Positions 1-12,786 of a DNA stretch of 64,000 bases are shown in pieces; position 1 is the first letter of the stretch, and each line of letters begins with the position of its first letter. Origin of the DNA: Edaphochlamys debaryana (lineage: Eukaryota; Chlorophyta; Chlorophyceae; Chlamydomonadales); the NCBI GenBank assembly GCA_016858145.1, contig JAEHOE010000063.1:186001-250000 (forward strand), written 5' to 3'. The notes below the pieces were generated by a model. It was not told where the DNA came from. It was given only the letters and a program-made list of their open reading frames with translations, and ran no database searches. The position numbers were made by a program, and so were the translations under genes.

Positions 1-3000
1 GCAAGGGGTTGGCAAACACATGTTGGAAGGGGTCAGCGCTTTATATGCGGGCAAGCCTCTCTTCATCACATTGACCCTGCCCTGCCATCCACCCGCAGAC
101 CCACCTCCGAACAGGCAGAAGCGGGGCATGCGGGTGCCCACCACGCCGCTGACCACGGGGCCGGAGTGGATGCCCACGCGGATCCTGACTGGCTCGCCCG
201 TGGTGGGGAGGGTCACAGCGGAGGCAGCGTGCAGCATGGCCTGCAGGGGGAGGGGAACGGAAGCGGAGCATTGAGCCTTCGAAGGGTGGCCTGCGCAGGC
301 CTGAGACAATCCATTTGCATGCCGTACAAGTGGTCTACCGTTTGCCGTACCGAACAAACCGCTCGTCCCACCTGCGCAAAGCTGAACACCTGGTCCGCCT
401 GACGCGGGTCCGACACGCCGCCGCCCTGCACCGCCGCCATGCCGTCGGCGTCCTCGGCGATCAGGCCCCCAGCCACCACGTAGCAGTCGCCGATGGTCTC
501 CACCTTGTACACGCCGTGCACGTCGAGCAGGGAGTCGAAGCGCACAAAGAGGTCGTTGAGGAACTTCATGACCACGGCCGCGGGCAGCTGCTTGCACATG
601 GGCGTGAAGCCTGCACGGGTGGGGCGGGAGCATGGGGCTCAGTCTTCCGTTGATGCGCTGGGCTTCCCGCCAACTGCCCAAGCCTTCCCTGCACGCCCTT
701 GTGACCTCATCAGCTTGTCGCTCCCCCACCCTGCACGCACCCTGGATGTCGGCAAACAGGATCGTGACCTGGGGGTGCCACGTGGCCAGGCGCGTGCAGT
801 CCCGCACTTGGGGGCGCCAGGAGGGAGTGGAGGGCGCTGCGTTGTCGGCCCCTGGGCCCTCGTTCTCAGGCGCTGCAGCGGGCTGGCAGCCCTCCTCCGT
901 CATGTACGCAAGCACGTGGCGAGGGAAGACCTGCTCCAGGAGGCGATGCTCCATCTCGGAGACCTGGAGTAAAGAGGGGTGTGGGAGAGGTCTAAACTGG
1001 CATCGTGGCATGCAGCCCCCAACAGAGGTACCCTCGCACGACCAGACCGGTAGGCAAACGGATGCCGATGAGTGAAGCTTTACCCTCCTGGCCAGCCCCA
1101 GCCGCCGCCCCACCTGCGCGATGTGCCTCTCCGCCTCCACCTTGGCCGTCACGTCCCTCTGCATCACCACCAGGTACCGAGCGCCGCTGTCCGGGTCCTC
1201 CACCGCAGCGGCGCGCACCTCGTGCCAAGCCAGACGGGGCTGTTCGTGCCCAGCAGTCTTCCCCTCCGGCTCCTTCTCAACATCTGCCTCCACCTCCACC
1301 TCCACCACCGCCTCCATCTCGGACTCGTCCAACTGCTGCTGTTGCTCTAGTTGCTCGTCCTCTTGCGTTTGCTTTGCGGCTAGCTGCTCTGGGGACGGCG
1401 ACCAAGGCGGCTGCACCCCCGGCTCCTCCAGGGCCGCCGGGGCAGCTGACGGCTGCCCCTTCGCGAGCTCCGCTGCCCGCAGACCACGCCGCATTGCCTC
1501 CGCGCCAATCTCAACACACGACGCCGCACGCGAGAAGCCCGAGGCCGGCCGGCTCATGAGGGACGGCGTGACGCGGTCGGCGTCTTCACCGGTGGTGGTT
1601 TGGTGGTGCTCGGCGGTCAGGGGCCTCGAGCCCCAGTGACCGAGCAGCAGGCTGGGGCTCTGGACGCTGCCGCTGCGACCGCTGGTGCGGCTGCGCGGGC
1701 CGGACGTGGCGGTGGTTCCATTGGGGGCGGCGGCCGCGCCGGAGTTGCGGACTGAGTTGGCGAATTGCAAGATGCGGGGTCCGCCGTTGCTACCGGACGC
1801 CTGGAGCATTGACGCCATGGCGGAGCCGGCCACCGAAGGAGCATCGTGGGAGGTGCGGGATTGTCGCCCCGTGGAACCACGCGAGTGGGAGCTGAGCGCC
1901 CTGCCGTGCCGTACGGAGGTCGCGCTGGTCGTCGAAGCCGGGCCGAGCATGCTGTGCCGTACAGCTAGGCCCAAGCCCCTGCCGGCGGCCTGCAGCGCAG
2001 CAGAGCCGCCCTCCTCCTCCGCCGCCGGTCCCACCGTAGAGCCCGAGCCCAGATCGATCTGCGACCGAGAGCGCTGCACCCGCGGCACGCCCTCCTGCCA
2101 GGGTAGGTTGTCGGGGTGCGCAGCAGGGTACGGGTGCGGGTGCGAGATCGCCAGCGGGGGCCCATCGCCACATGGCGGCGCCGCCAGAGGCTGCGCCTGG
2201 ACGCGCGGGCGGCCAATGCTGAAGGAGCGACTGCCGCCAAAGGGACCCGCGCTCCGTCGCCGGCTCACGGAAGCCATGCTAAGAGCGTCCAGCAGCGGGC
2301 CCAGCGTGTCGTGCGTGCCGTCAGAGGCCTGCCGCTCATCCCCGGCCGCCGCGCGGCTCGCGCTGCTGCCTCGAGCCATCACCGCCGCCGCAACGGCCGC
2401 GGAAGCGGCGGCGGCGGCGGGGCCCGTAGCCGTCGCCAACGCCAGCGCCCGCGGCGGCGGCGGCGGCGGCGATGGCTCCAGAGCGCACCAAGCAGTTGCG
2501 AGCTCACGGGGCGGGGGCCCGCCGACGGTGGACGCAGTGGTCAGCATTGCCGGCGGCGACATGGGTGCGGGTGCCGCTGGTGCTGTGGAGGCCGTGAAGG
2601 TTTGGTCCAGCACCACGGACGTGAGGCTGCGCCTGGGCGGGCCGCTGGAGGGAAGGTCGCCGGTCAGGATGCGGACGGGGTCCTTGGCGGCGGTCTCGGG
2701 GCTACTGGTCATCAGCAGCTGTGCAGGGCCGGGAAGGAAGGGAGGCACGGCGGGGGTGAAGGGCTCGCTCAGGCCTCAGCGCAGCGCACGTGTCGCGCAT
2801 GGAGGTGGCTGCGGCCAGGGGCGTATCTTGCCAAACGGCGATCGCACTCACGGGGCACAGCACGCAGCACGCAGCACGCCCCGCCCACTCACCCCCCACG
2901 TGGAGGTGGCCAGGGGTGAGACGGACGTGAAGCGGCGGGTGGAGCTGCGGGGGATGGGGGAAGGGCGTGGGAGGGGTGACTCACGTCGCTCAATCGAACT

Positions 3001-5217
3001 CCCGGCCTGGGACATGGAACCAGCCCATGGTCAACCACCAACCACCAACAGCCAATCACCGCCCCACCTGTTCTGCCGGAGGAAGGTGTCTGGGCGAGAT
3101 GGCGTGCTGCTGCTGGCGGGGCTGCGGCCGGAGAACCCGCACGCCGCCTCCGCATCGGTTCCCAGCAGGCTCTGGGCCGTACCCAGCAGATCGACCGTCG
3201 CAGGCCCGCCGGTAGCTTCCTCCACAGCCGGAAGCATAAACGCACCGGCGAAGCTCGGTAGCGGCCCCGTGTCTTGGCCCTGGGGCGGGCAGCAGCCGGC
3301 AGCGCCGCCCTGTGGTACGGGTGCCCCCACGCCGGCTGCGGGCTCGCTGACGGGTTGAGCGGCGGCAGGCACGTCTGCCATGCCTGGGCTCCCCTCGGCG
3401 GGAGGCTGAGGGGCAAGCGAAGGCTGCTGGGTTCCAGCTGCGCTCGCCTGGCGTGGGCTGCCGTCCGGTTGCTGCGGTCCCTGGGCCGGGCCGGCGACGC
3501 AGCCGCGGGGGTCGAGTAGGGCGGTGGCTGCGCGGGCGACGCGGGCGTTTTCCCTTGAGGCATTGGAGCGGTGGAGCGAGCTGTCGGTGCCGGTCGGGGC
3601 CACGCCGGCTGGGTTGAGGGTGGCGGGCACGCGCACGATGCCTGGAGGGGCGGAGGTCAGGGCATGGAAGCCTGTAAGAGCTTGCGTAGCAACTGGTACC
3701 AATGCCAGCGCACGTGACTGTGCCTTGCTGTGCACCCTTTTCCGAGCCCTGCTTCCCTTGGCTGCTGCTGCCGTCCGCCCCTCCCCCCACGGAGTCCCAC
3801 CTTCCCACGCCCCTCTCGCCGTCCTCCGTCCCAGCAGCTGCGTCGCCTCCAGCAGCTGCTCCAGCTTGGAGAGGTCCAGCGCAAACAGCCGCGACAGCAT
3901 GCCACCGCCGCCTTCGCCCCCTTCCTCGCAGCCCTCCACCTCGAGCCGGACCTCCGCCTCGCCGCCTCGTCCGCTGCAGGACCCCACCGGTGCGGCGCTG
4001 CCGCGTGAGGCCAGCAGCCGCAGCAGCTCGGAGCAGCTCGCGTCAATGTCCCCCACAGCCTCCCCGGGCCGCTGGAGGGACGCACCCAGGCCGGCCTTCT
4101 GGCCGCAGGGCCCGACACGCTCGCTACATGGGGCAGGAGGAGAGGGGAAAATGTGTGGGAAGAGGGAGCATGAAAGCACCACAACCCACGCGAGCTGATA
4201 CTGATAGGTCCCGGGAATGGCGGGGAGAGCGTTTTGGAAGGGGCCTTAGTAAGCACCAAGCCCCGACCTCCGGATGCCACAATTCGCTTATCAGCCCTTT
4301 AGATCCTGCTCCCAGCTCCCCCCGCTGCCCGCTCACCCCATGTAGGTGCGCGACGCTGCGTTCTGGAAGGCCACGGCGCTCTCGGCCGTGAACACCGTCA
4401 CGCAGGCGGGCAGGCCCTCCCAGGCCAGGTCCAGCAGCTGTCTGGCCGCATCGGCCCTGGAGCATGACCCCTGGTCGTTCGATGCCTCAGCGGCCGTGTG
4501 TCCGCGACCTCGATTGGTTGCGGCGGTGCTGGCAGTCCCGGTCGCCGTGCTCATGGTCATGGTCATGGTGAGGCCCCCGGTCATTAGCATGCCCGTGCCA
4601 GGGCCGCAGTGCGACGGCAGAGGGTTCGTTGAGCCGGCCTTTTCCGCTAGGTACCCGCCCTTGACGTCAGATGGCTCAAACGACATCCGAATGAGGAGGG
4701 CGTCCAGCGGGGCTGCAGAGTAGTCAGCCGCAAAACCGGTTCGACGAGGACGAAGGCACGACAGGAGGGCCCCGAGCCCGCGCGTCTGCTCTACCGAGCG
4801 CGTGCATGGCGCGTTGTCGGCATCCTTGTCGAAGCTGCAGCGCACGACGTCGAGGGTGATAGTCTGACGGCCCGTCGTGCGTAACGTCTGGGGCGCATTT
4901 GCTCGGCATGGCGAGGCAGCCAGCCGTTCCAGCTGTGCGTCTACCTCCGGACCCACAGCGAACATCAACTGCTCTGCGATGTCGGCTGCACCGAGTCCAC
5001 TGCCCGCCAGCGCGCTTGCAGCGTCGGCATTCCACCATGCGGCCCTCCAGTTCCGCGTCGTGCGCCCCGGAAGTCCTCGTGCGCATGCTACGCGCTCTCT
5101 CTCAGCTACCTCACTGCCCTCTGGACCGCGTCGGCAGAGGACTATGACCGCGCCCTTTTTACTCGCGAACTGCCGCTCGAGACCTCTCGGGCTGATCGGT
5201 AGCAACAGAGGATCCAT
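1..5217 (-). CDS. PAS-domain guanylate cyclase, copy A (3' end beyond window)
   Basis: Class III nucleotide cyclase predicted to convert GTP to cGMP, probably a soluble sensor enzyme. Exons read from the right: 4337-5217, 3801-4123, 3068-3641, 2893-2944, 1114-2718, 741-963, 372-610 and 105-240. All phases agree and give about 1344 residues before the left edge. Bases 1-104 lie in intron 8, so the last two exons are missing. Residues 1-260 are an unrecognised N-terminal region. A PAS domain starts near residue 265 ([11 protein letters not shown]) and its end ([17 protein letters not shown]) lies at the end of the long exon 5, after a low-complexity insert. A helix ([17 protein letters not shown]) leads to the catalytic domain: FADIQGFT carries the first metal aspartate, [12 protein letters not shown] the second, and the glutamate in VET is the guanine-type residue. 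The start is the first ATG, matching copy B (MEPFLL versus MDPLLL). No frame break is visible. Confidence 0.9.
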
Positions 5218-5338
5218 TCTCCAAGTTGAAGGCTACGATAGCCTGAGGTCAAGCGGAACGCGTCGACTAGCTAGGACTCTCATGGACGCAGCCCACACGA
5301 AGCAGGGCATGGTAGCGACTGCGTGTGCTTGGTGCTAA

Positions 5339-5366
5339 GTATAGCGTGAAAGGTATAGCGTGAAAG
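5339..5366. repeat. Perfect 14-bp direct repeat upstream of cyclase A
   Basis: The 14-mer gtatagcgtgaaag occurs twice back to back, 122-149 bases upstream of the copy A start codon. It is an AT-richer island and could be a paired regulatory element, but no factor is known to bind it. Confidence 0.5.
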
Positions 5367-5841
5367 GCTTGCTTGGACTATACTTTTCTGGACGCTGCCA
5401 GTACTGCGCCCAACTTCCGTGTAAAACGTTTTGTCATTCGAGTCCCGAGAGTGCCCCGACAGCGTCCGCGGACAGCTGGCAGCGGTTCAAGCAAGCCGAG
5501 CCGTCTGAGGAGCCGATATGCAGCTTGACCGGGCCTCGCCCCCATCTTACAGTCGCGCCCTTAGCCTTCTCCCCTTGGGGCCTTCTCCCGACTGGTCCGT
5601 CGTCGACCCGCAAGGCCGCAAGAACACGCTCAAGTCCACCGAGGACCAGCCTCGGCCCCCGGGGGTTCAGGCACTTCAGGGCGTGCAGGGATGCGTCTGC
5701 AAGGAGTCCCGACACCAGAGCAGGGGGAAGGGGAACTGGGGGACGAGTTGCGCAGAAAGCAAGGCCAGCAAAGTGCAGAGAGGGCATGCAGGCAATGCAG
5801 GGACGCATGAACGTCGAGTGACGGCAAGATACCACACACGT

Positions 5842-5846
5842 TTACA
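5842..5846 (-). terminator. Putative TGTAA poly(A) signal for the ARM-SAM gene
   Basis: The minus strand reads TGTAA here, about 975 bases after the ARM-SAM stop codon at 6821-6823. TGTAA is the usual polyadenylation signal in chlorophyte algae, and 3' UTRs of this length are normal there. The assignment rests on position and pentamer only. Confidence 0.35.
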
Positions 5847-6820
5847 GCTTTTGCCCCCATTATTACGACGGAGCCCAACAGCACCGGCTCCCGCGCACAC
5901 CGGGTTCGGCCCTTGACAGCTCCCCAGGCACAACTAATGTCCAATCATGTCCGGATTGATCACGCTAGGCAACAGCATGTCTGCGGTCTTCCTGTTACCC
6001 GTATCACAGTCCTCGTCACAAGGCACATCGTAAGGACAGGCCAGCCTTGCACGGCCCATCCGCCGCCAGCCCGTCTGCCTCTCGCAGCAGGGGGCACAAG
6101 CCGGCTATGCATGCCCCACGACCAGAGCGCCGGGACCCTGGGGTTAGGTACTGCGCTCGTCGCCGGCCCCGCCGAGGCCATGGTGTCACGCATCGCAGGC
6201 CCTCGTGCGGGGCAGTTTGGTCAGGGCACTATGTACGGAGTAGAGTCCCGGTCACCCGCGCGCTCTCCCGTCCACCCCTCCCCCGTCTTCCCAAGTAGCC
6301 GCTTCCCCGGCCCCCGCCCCCGCCCGCGCGCCGCTAGCCCCTGCATGCCCTTCGGCGGGTGCCTCCCCGGCGCCGACCAGCCCGCGCACGCCCCCCCCCC
6401 CCGCAGTCTTGCAGGCGGCGGTCCGTGGTCTCCACCCTGACAGCCCACCCACACCGCACGTTGCCGCGCTTTCCGCAGTCAAGTCCGGCCCCCCTCAGTT
6501 TCGCACGCACGGGGCACCTCAGCCCCTCGACCCGTCTCAGCGTCTCTTCCCGACCCACGTATCGCAACCCCAGCAGCACTCCCCTCAGCGCCTCGAATCT
6601 CTCCATCACAGCCCCGTACCGGCGGCCCCCCTCCGCCTCCACCCACGTCCAGCCTCCTCGGGCAGCCGCAATGCAGCTGCACATGGTCCGCAGCCGCGCG
6701 GCCCCGCCACCGCTCCCAGCGGGCCGCCACGCCACAACCTGATGCTCCTGGCTGCCCAGCTGCCGCCTAGCCCCTGCTCCGGCGAGCGCTCAGGTGCAGG
6801 CGGCCCGGCTGCTCCTGCGC

Positions 6821-9800
6821 TCAGGCTGCGATGTTGTAGATGCGGAAGGCCTGCGCCACCCAGTCGAAGGCCACCACGAAGTCCCAGAACGTCACAAAGT
6901 CGACCTGGGGCAGGCGGGATGGCGTGAGGGTGGCGGTGTGAGGGTGTGGGCGGGGAAAGGGGGAAGGGAGCACACTGCACGCAGCGCAAGGGGTCAAAGA
7001 GGGCCTGATGGGGGGGCTGGGGCGGCTGCCCGGGGCCGAGGTGTGAGTGCTAGCCATCCTCCCAACCCCCAGGGCCTACACCCAGCCCTTCACCCATCCA
7101 CGCTCTCACCCGGTCTGTGCGCACGAGGCTGCGGAAGAGGCGCACGATCTTGTCCACCTCCAGGCCGCTGCAGCCCTGGGAGGCCAGGAACAGGCGCATC
7201 TCCACCTCGCTCAGCCGGCCCTGGGGGGTGGTGGGGCACGAGTGGCACGGGTGTGAGGGCGGAGTGAGGCTTGGACACGGGGCAGCCCCACTTCCTGTTG
7301 GAACTCACAACCTGGGCCCCGGGCCCCGGGCCCTGTGGATTGCAGACTGAACTGAGGCCGGGAGAAGCAGCGCGGGCGGATGCAGCGGCCGGCCGTTCGC
7401 GCCCACGCCAACGACCCCTCAATTACCCCACCGCCAAGGACTCCCAGGCCTGACCCCACCTGGCGCGGCAGTGTGGCGATGCGGTCAAACAGCGCCACGG
7501 CCCGCTGCAGCGCACGCAGCTTGCGGACCTGGGGGTGGGGGGTTAAGGGGGGTGGGGATGGAGGTGGGCAATGCAGGGGAAAGGTGGGGCGAGAGCGGTG
7601 GGGCGATGGCTTCCTGGTGGGTGGCCGCCACACCTTCTCATCGCGCCAGAGGCCCCAGACAGCGCCCCCCGCGCCCGCCTCTGCCCCCCTCCATCCCTCC
7701 ACCCCGCACCTTGTGGCGCGGCAGCAGCAGGCGCACAATCATCTCGTCCTCCGTCATGTCCAGCAGGTCCACGCCTGGGGGCGGAGAAGGGGTGGGGGGT
7801 GGTTGGGGGGAGGAATGGGTGCGAGTGGTGGGCAGGGACTGGACGCGGGACGGAGCACAGACAAGAGCAGACGTGTGTCCAGACCGCAGAGCAGGCACGG
7901 CGGCCTGCTCTTCCCGCTTTGCAGAGTGAGCTGAAAGGCTGCCGCCGTCCCGGCCCCGCCCACAGCCCTGTCTGCAGCCCACAGCCCTGTCCCGCCCCCC
8001 TGCCCTTCCTCGCTGCATCCCCCCCTCTTCCCCTCCACCCCCACCCCTCCCCCACCCGCGATGGCGTTGAGCTTGAAGGTGCGCAGGTCCAGCTTGTCGA
8101 AGCCCATCTCCTGGGGGGGGGGGGGATGGGGGAGGGGGGAGGGGGGGAGGCAGGGCGGTAAGTTGATTGCGCCTCGTCCCCAGGCAGCCAGCGCCTCGCT
8201 TCTACTCATTAGGGTTCCCCTACTCGGCACTAACATGAGGTCAGCACACATAGCACATTCTACACACATACGAAAATGGGGTCAGCGCTCCCGGGCGACA
8301 CCAGCAGCAGCCCCTGGCCCCCTCGTCCGCCCCCCCTCCCCACCTGCAGCAGCGTCACCAGCTCCTCGCTGGTGTAGCGGATCAGGTGCTTGCGCTTGAG
8401 CAGGTCGCTCTCCAGCTGGGGGTTGGGGGTTGGGGGGGAAAGGGGCGCTGACCGCGTTGGCAGGAGAGATGCGCCCGACCACGCCGGACCGGACCGGACC
8501 GGGCCCCCCACGCCCCAGCCCCGTCTTCAGCCCCTTCTGCAGCCCAGCCCAGCCCACCGTCTCCTACACCAGGCAGCCCCCACCTCTGGCATGGCCCCCA
8601 CCTCTCATGTGCTCCTCCCCTTCCCCTGAGGCCCCCTCCCCTCCCCCCTTCCCCCTCCCTGAGCACAACCCACACGCACCTCAGGCATGGCCCCCAGCGT
8701 GAGCGTCTCGTGCGCCGCCTCCGCCAGCAGGGTGGCAGGGGGGGGCGTGTAGCGGGGGGCCAGGGTGGAGGCGCGCAGGGAGGAGCGCAGGGGCGAGGCC
8801 ACGGCCGCCAGCTCGCGGTCCAGCGACCCCCGGGTCAGCGAGGCGCCCGTGAGGCCCCGGGGGCTGGTCAGCGTGAGGGCCGCCACCAGGGGCGAGCGGT
8901 AGCGGCTCGGCGAGAGCGAGCGGGCAAGGGCGGTCGCCAGGGGGTCGGGCGAGCGGCGGTAGCTGCGGGGGGTACAGCGGGGGCGGGGCGGGAGGTGGGG
9001 GGTGTCAAGCCCGGGTGGGGAGGGTGTGTGTGGAGAGCGGGATCGTGGGGAGGAGGGATGGGAAGAGACGGAGCGCAACATCATATGCAAATCGTGGCTC
9101 CAGGCACCCTGCCTGCCACCCAGCCTGTCTTACCAATAGCCGCGACTGCATCTGAGGTGGGTGGGGTGGCAGCACGTGTGTTCGGCGGCATCGCCTCCCC
9201 TGCCCTTCCCCTCCCTCCCGTTCCGCCCCCGCACGCCCCGCACCCCGCACCCCACCTGTCCGCCGTCACTGGCCGCGTGAGCGCCTTGGTGGGGGTGGAG
9301 TAGGCCCCGGTGGCTGCGTAGGAGGACCGCACGCGGGGGGTGCCCTCCTCGAAGCGGAGCAGCTCGGGGTCCACGCGGCGCACGTTGCGGACCTTTTGGG
9401 GGAAGGTGGGGGTGAATGCGGTGTTGAGGAACGGCGGGTTGAGGCAGCGCCCATGATACCGCCTTCCCCATCAGGGCAGCCGCCACGAGGCAGGGAGGCA
9501 GGGAGGCTGGCGGGCCGTCCGATGCTGTGTGGTGAGGAATGCTCCTGCCACAATAGCTGCTGAAACGATGCGAATTCGCTCAGCCCTCTTACGAGGCCCC
9601 CTCCCCATCCCACGCCACGGCAGGCATCGGCCTGTGCCCACATCACGTAGGCCTTTCATCCACCTGCCCCCTGCCCCTCTCCAACTCCCCTCCGCCCCCC
9701 GCCCCCACCCACCACGTTGGTGTTGGCCCGAATGGCGGCGATGATCTCCGCCTGGTTCTTGGTGTTGCCGCGGCGCAGCGCCATGAGGCAGTAGCGGGCG

Positions 9801-12786
9801 GCCTCGGCGGTGTAGGCGTCGCCGGTCACCAGCAGGTCGACGAGCAGGTCGCAGCCGCCCTGACGGGGGAGGGGGGAGGGGGGAGGGAGGAGGGGGGAGG
9901 GGGGATGCGGGCCGAGGATGGGGGAGGGATGGAGGGAGGGTCGACCAGCCGCCCTGGCGAAGATTCACGGCAGGCTGAGGGGCCATTGCCCCTCCCTGCA
10001 CCACACCCCCTCCCTTGCATCGGGCCGCCCCCTCCCTGCCTCCCTCTCCCCCCCTACCGCCCTTCAGCCCCCCCCCCTTCTCACCAGGTACCGCGCGCTG
10101 TCCTGCACCACGATGTCCCTCGCCGCCAGCAGCGACAGCGCCCCCGCCGCCGCCGCCTGCACGGCGCCCTCGCAGTCGGGCCGCAGCAGCCGCACCAGCG
10201 CACCGATGCCGCCGCCGCTGCGGAGGGCCAGGCGCACGTCCAGGTCCTCTGCGGGGGGGACAGGGGTGGGGGGGGATGAGGGGACGGTGGGGGAAGGGGA
10301 TGAGGGGTGAGGCTGGGTGGGTGAGGCAGGTGCGGGTTGATGAGGCGGGCTAGGTGAGGCAGGGTGGGTGAGGCAGGCTGGGTGAGGTGGCGTCGGTGAG
10401 GCCGGGTCGGGCCCTTCCCGTGATTACGGACCGAAGCAGTATAGTGGCTGCAGAGGCCATGCTCACTAGCACGCCGTAACGATGCGCCTGCACACCAGCC
10501 CCTTCCTCCCCCCCGAAAGCCCCTCCCTACCCCCCCTTCCCCCCCCGCCCCCTCACCCGCCAGGTTGCCGATGGCGTTGGCGATGTTGACCACCACCACG
10601 GGGGCGTACAGGGGGGACAGCAGCTTGACCAGCACCGGCACGGCGGACGCCTCCACGAAGGCAGTGGAGGCGCCCGGGCGGCCGGAGAACATGGCCAGGG
10701 AGGAGGCGCCCAGCTCCAGCACGGCGGCGTTGCCCTGGTGGGGTAGGAGAGGTGGGGGGTTGGGGGATAAGGGGTGGACGGAGGAGTGGGAGATGGAGGA
10801 AGTTGTAGGAGGGATGGGGGCGCCCAGCTCCAAGGCCGTGGCGTTGCCCTGATTGGGTCGGGTAGGCGGGGGGTTTGGGGGGATGGGAGTGAGGGTTGGG
10901 GTGGGTGGAGAGGTTGAGGAAGGCCGGAGGGGGAGGGAGGTCGGAGAGCTTTGCTAGGTAGAGGGCAACCGCGCCAGCGGGGGACATGAGGGGACGAAGG
11001 CGCTCAGCCCAAGGAAGCCGGCAGGGTTTGCACAAGCCATGTGTGGCCGCGTGGCGGCACGCGTCGGGGCTTGCAGGCAAACAGCCTCTGCAGAGCCACC
11101 CCACCCCCACAGCAACCTGCGCCTTGTCCCCCAGTCGCCGACACCCCGGCCCCAACCGTGCTCCCCGCCCATGCCCGTAAGCACCCTCTCCCCCACCTCC
11201 CCTCCACCCCTACCTCGAGAGCGCTGCTTACCTGGTAGCCCCTCCCCAGCCCCCCCCCCCCGCCCCCTTACCTCGAGCGCGTATCTCCCCGGCTCGCTCA
11301 GGCGGTCCAGCGTGCGGGCCGTGTAGGCCACCGCGTGCAGCAGCGTCAGCGAGCGCAGCGTGGCGTCGGAGATGAGGTCGGCGTCGTACACGGCCTGCGT
11401 TTGGGGCGGTTGGCGGTTAGGTGGTTGGGGCGGTTGGGGCGGTGTGCTGGCGGCGGGTGGGTTGATTGGTGTTTGCGGGGGCCGGGCTGGGGACTGGCTA
11501 ACGTGAGCGCACGCACTTTGGTGGCCGGTGGGTGCGGCTGCTGTGCCGGGCAGCAGGAGGAAGGGCGCGCAAACAGGCGGCCACGGCGGTCGGGGGCACG
11601 GCAGGGCGTGGTGCGTAAGCGTACGGTCACTCCAGCCCCCTCAACCAACCTGGCCTACAGTACCCCGCCCTTACAGATACACGAAAGGGGCCTGGGACCT
11701 TGCCCTCACACCCGTCGCATCAGGCACACCGGGAACGGGTCGGGACTGCTGTCTAGATCGGCCTTCCGTCCTGCTCGCACGCCGCCGTGATGCCGTCACT
11801 ACACACCAAAGCCCAGACTCCCCCATCTGCTGCTGTTCAGTACGCCTGCCGTCTCAGGTAACACGCTTTTGCCCGACAGGGGCCCTGCCCCACACGCTGC
11901 CACCACACCCATACCGCACACCAACATGCCACAGTCGCCGCCAGCATCCCACAGCACATCCCATAACAGCCAAGACCCCCCCACACACACACACGCCTCC
12001 CACCCCCCTCACCCCCCACCTGCAGGTGCTCCCTGAGCTCCGCGATGGCCAGGCTGGCGTCGGCGGTGACGATGGGCGTCAGGGCCGAGTACTTGTCCTG
12101 CGGGTGGCGGCGGGGCGGTGGGGCGGGGGTCAGGGCGCACAGGGTGTGTGCTGAGGGCTGCTCATGGAAGCCAAGAAACGTGAGCAGAGCACTAAGCCGG
12201 CGGGTGAGGGTCGGGCGTTAGGGGGGCGGGCAGAAGGGGCGGGGGACAGGGGGCATTGCGGGGCAGCGGGGCATGCGGCGAGAGCCATGCCAGCGCAGCA
12301 GCGGCTGCCGAGCCACAATGATGCTCTTACCCCTTGTGCCTCTCCTACACCCTCACCCCCAGCCTCACCGGCCGGCGCTGCAGCAGCTCCAGCTCTCGAC
12401 ACCCCTAGGGCCCCTCCCTCCCCCCCCCCCCAACCCTTAGCCCCTACCAACCCCCCCCCCCACCTGCAGGCGCTGCAGCAGCTCCAGCTTGCGCCGCTCC
12501 ACCTCGTACTCCTCGGCCAGCGTGGCGCGGGCCTCCAGGGCCTCAACCTTTGGGGGGGGAAGGAGGGAGGAGGGGGGGAGGAGGGGAGGAGGTTTGAGCG
12601 GGTGGGAGAGGGGGGGAGCATGACAGGCGGGGGAGGGGTGGGGTGGGGGCTGAAGGAGGGGCGTGCTTAATGTCAGTGCCCGAGGGAGGCACAACTCACC
12701 CTTGCGCGGGTCGCATTTAGCTCGGCAAGGCGCCTGACGGTCAGGCGCGTGAGGTAGTCGGCTTCGGCTAGGTCGTAAGCCGACAT
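6821..12786 (-). CDS. Armadillo-repeat, SAM-domain and EF-hand-like protein
   Basis: Unnamed protein built from about 15 exons. From the right: 12700-12786 (start MSAYDLAEADYL), 12464-12547 (coiled coil), 12020-12097, 11272-11394, 10557-10734, 10085-10248, 9713-9859, 9256-9392, 8680-8962, 8344-8415, 8056-8110, 7710-7774, 7460-7528, 7110-7220 and 6821-6904. The exons at 9.7-11.4 kb carry armadillo-type helices (AVPVLVKLLSPLYAP, IGALVRLLRPDCEGAVQ, GCDLLVDLLVTGDAYTAEA). A Ser/Arg/Pro-rich linker lies at 8.7-9.4 kb. A SAM-like domain follows (YTSEELVTLLQEMGF, then VDLLDMTEDEM and RKLRALQ). The C-terminus resembles a degenerate EF-hand pair (GRLSEVEMRLFLASQG, VDFVTFWDFVVAFDW). These folds bind proteins rather than catalyse, so a scaffold, possibly cytoskeletal or ciliary, is an inference. 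The first-exon start is the least certain part, because a CAG acceptor lies just upstream of its ATG. Confidence 0.75.
10306..10405. repeat. Degenerate GGGTGAGGC tandem repeat in an intron
   Basis: Imperfect copies of a 10-15 bp unit, roughly ggtgaggcagggtg, follow each other inside the intron between the two central armadillo exons. On the plus strand they are G-rich. They look like simple intronic slippage repeats. Confidence 0.6.
10820..10852 (-). repeat. Decoy copy of an armadillo exon start within its upstream intron
   Basis: The first 30 or so bases of the exon at 10557-10734, which encode GNAAVLELGA, recur imperfectly here about 115 bp upstream, encoding GNATALELGA. The copy has its own preceding CAG but then runs out of frame-compatible sequence. 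It is a partial duplication of an exon edge and is not needed for the inferred mRNA. Confidence 0.65.

Larger units (their letters stand above)
5218..6820. other. Intergenic gap between cyclase A and the ARM-SAM gene
   Basis: This 1.6 kb holds the upstream region of cyclase copy A on its left and the 3' region of the armadillo gene on its right. Both genes are on the minus strand. No convincing exon is seen. The open frames at 6200-6740 are GC-rich, low in complexity and lack recognisable motifs, so they look like long 3' UTR. Confidence 0.6.

Noticed and set aside
1685..3358. Plus-strand open frame of 557 codons
   Set aside because: It is antisense to exons 3-5 of cyclase A, whose motifs, splice sites and paralogues fix the minus strand. 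Long antisense frames are common in GC-rich coding DNA.
6334..6735. Minus-strand frame of 133 codons after the ARM-SAM stop
   Set aside because: Lies between the stop codon and a likely TGTAA signal, so it is better explained as 3' UTR.
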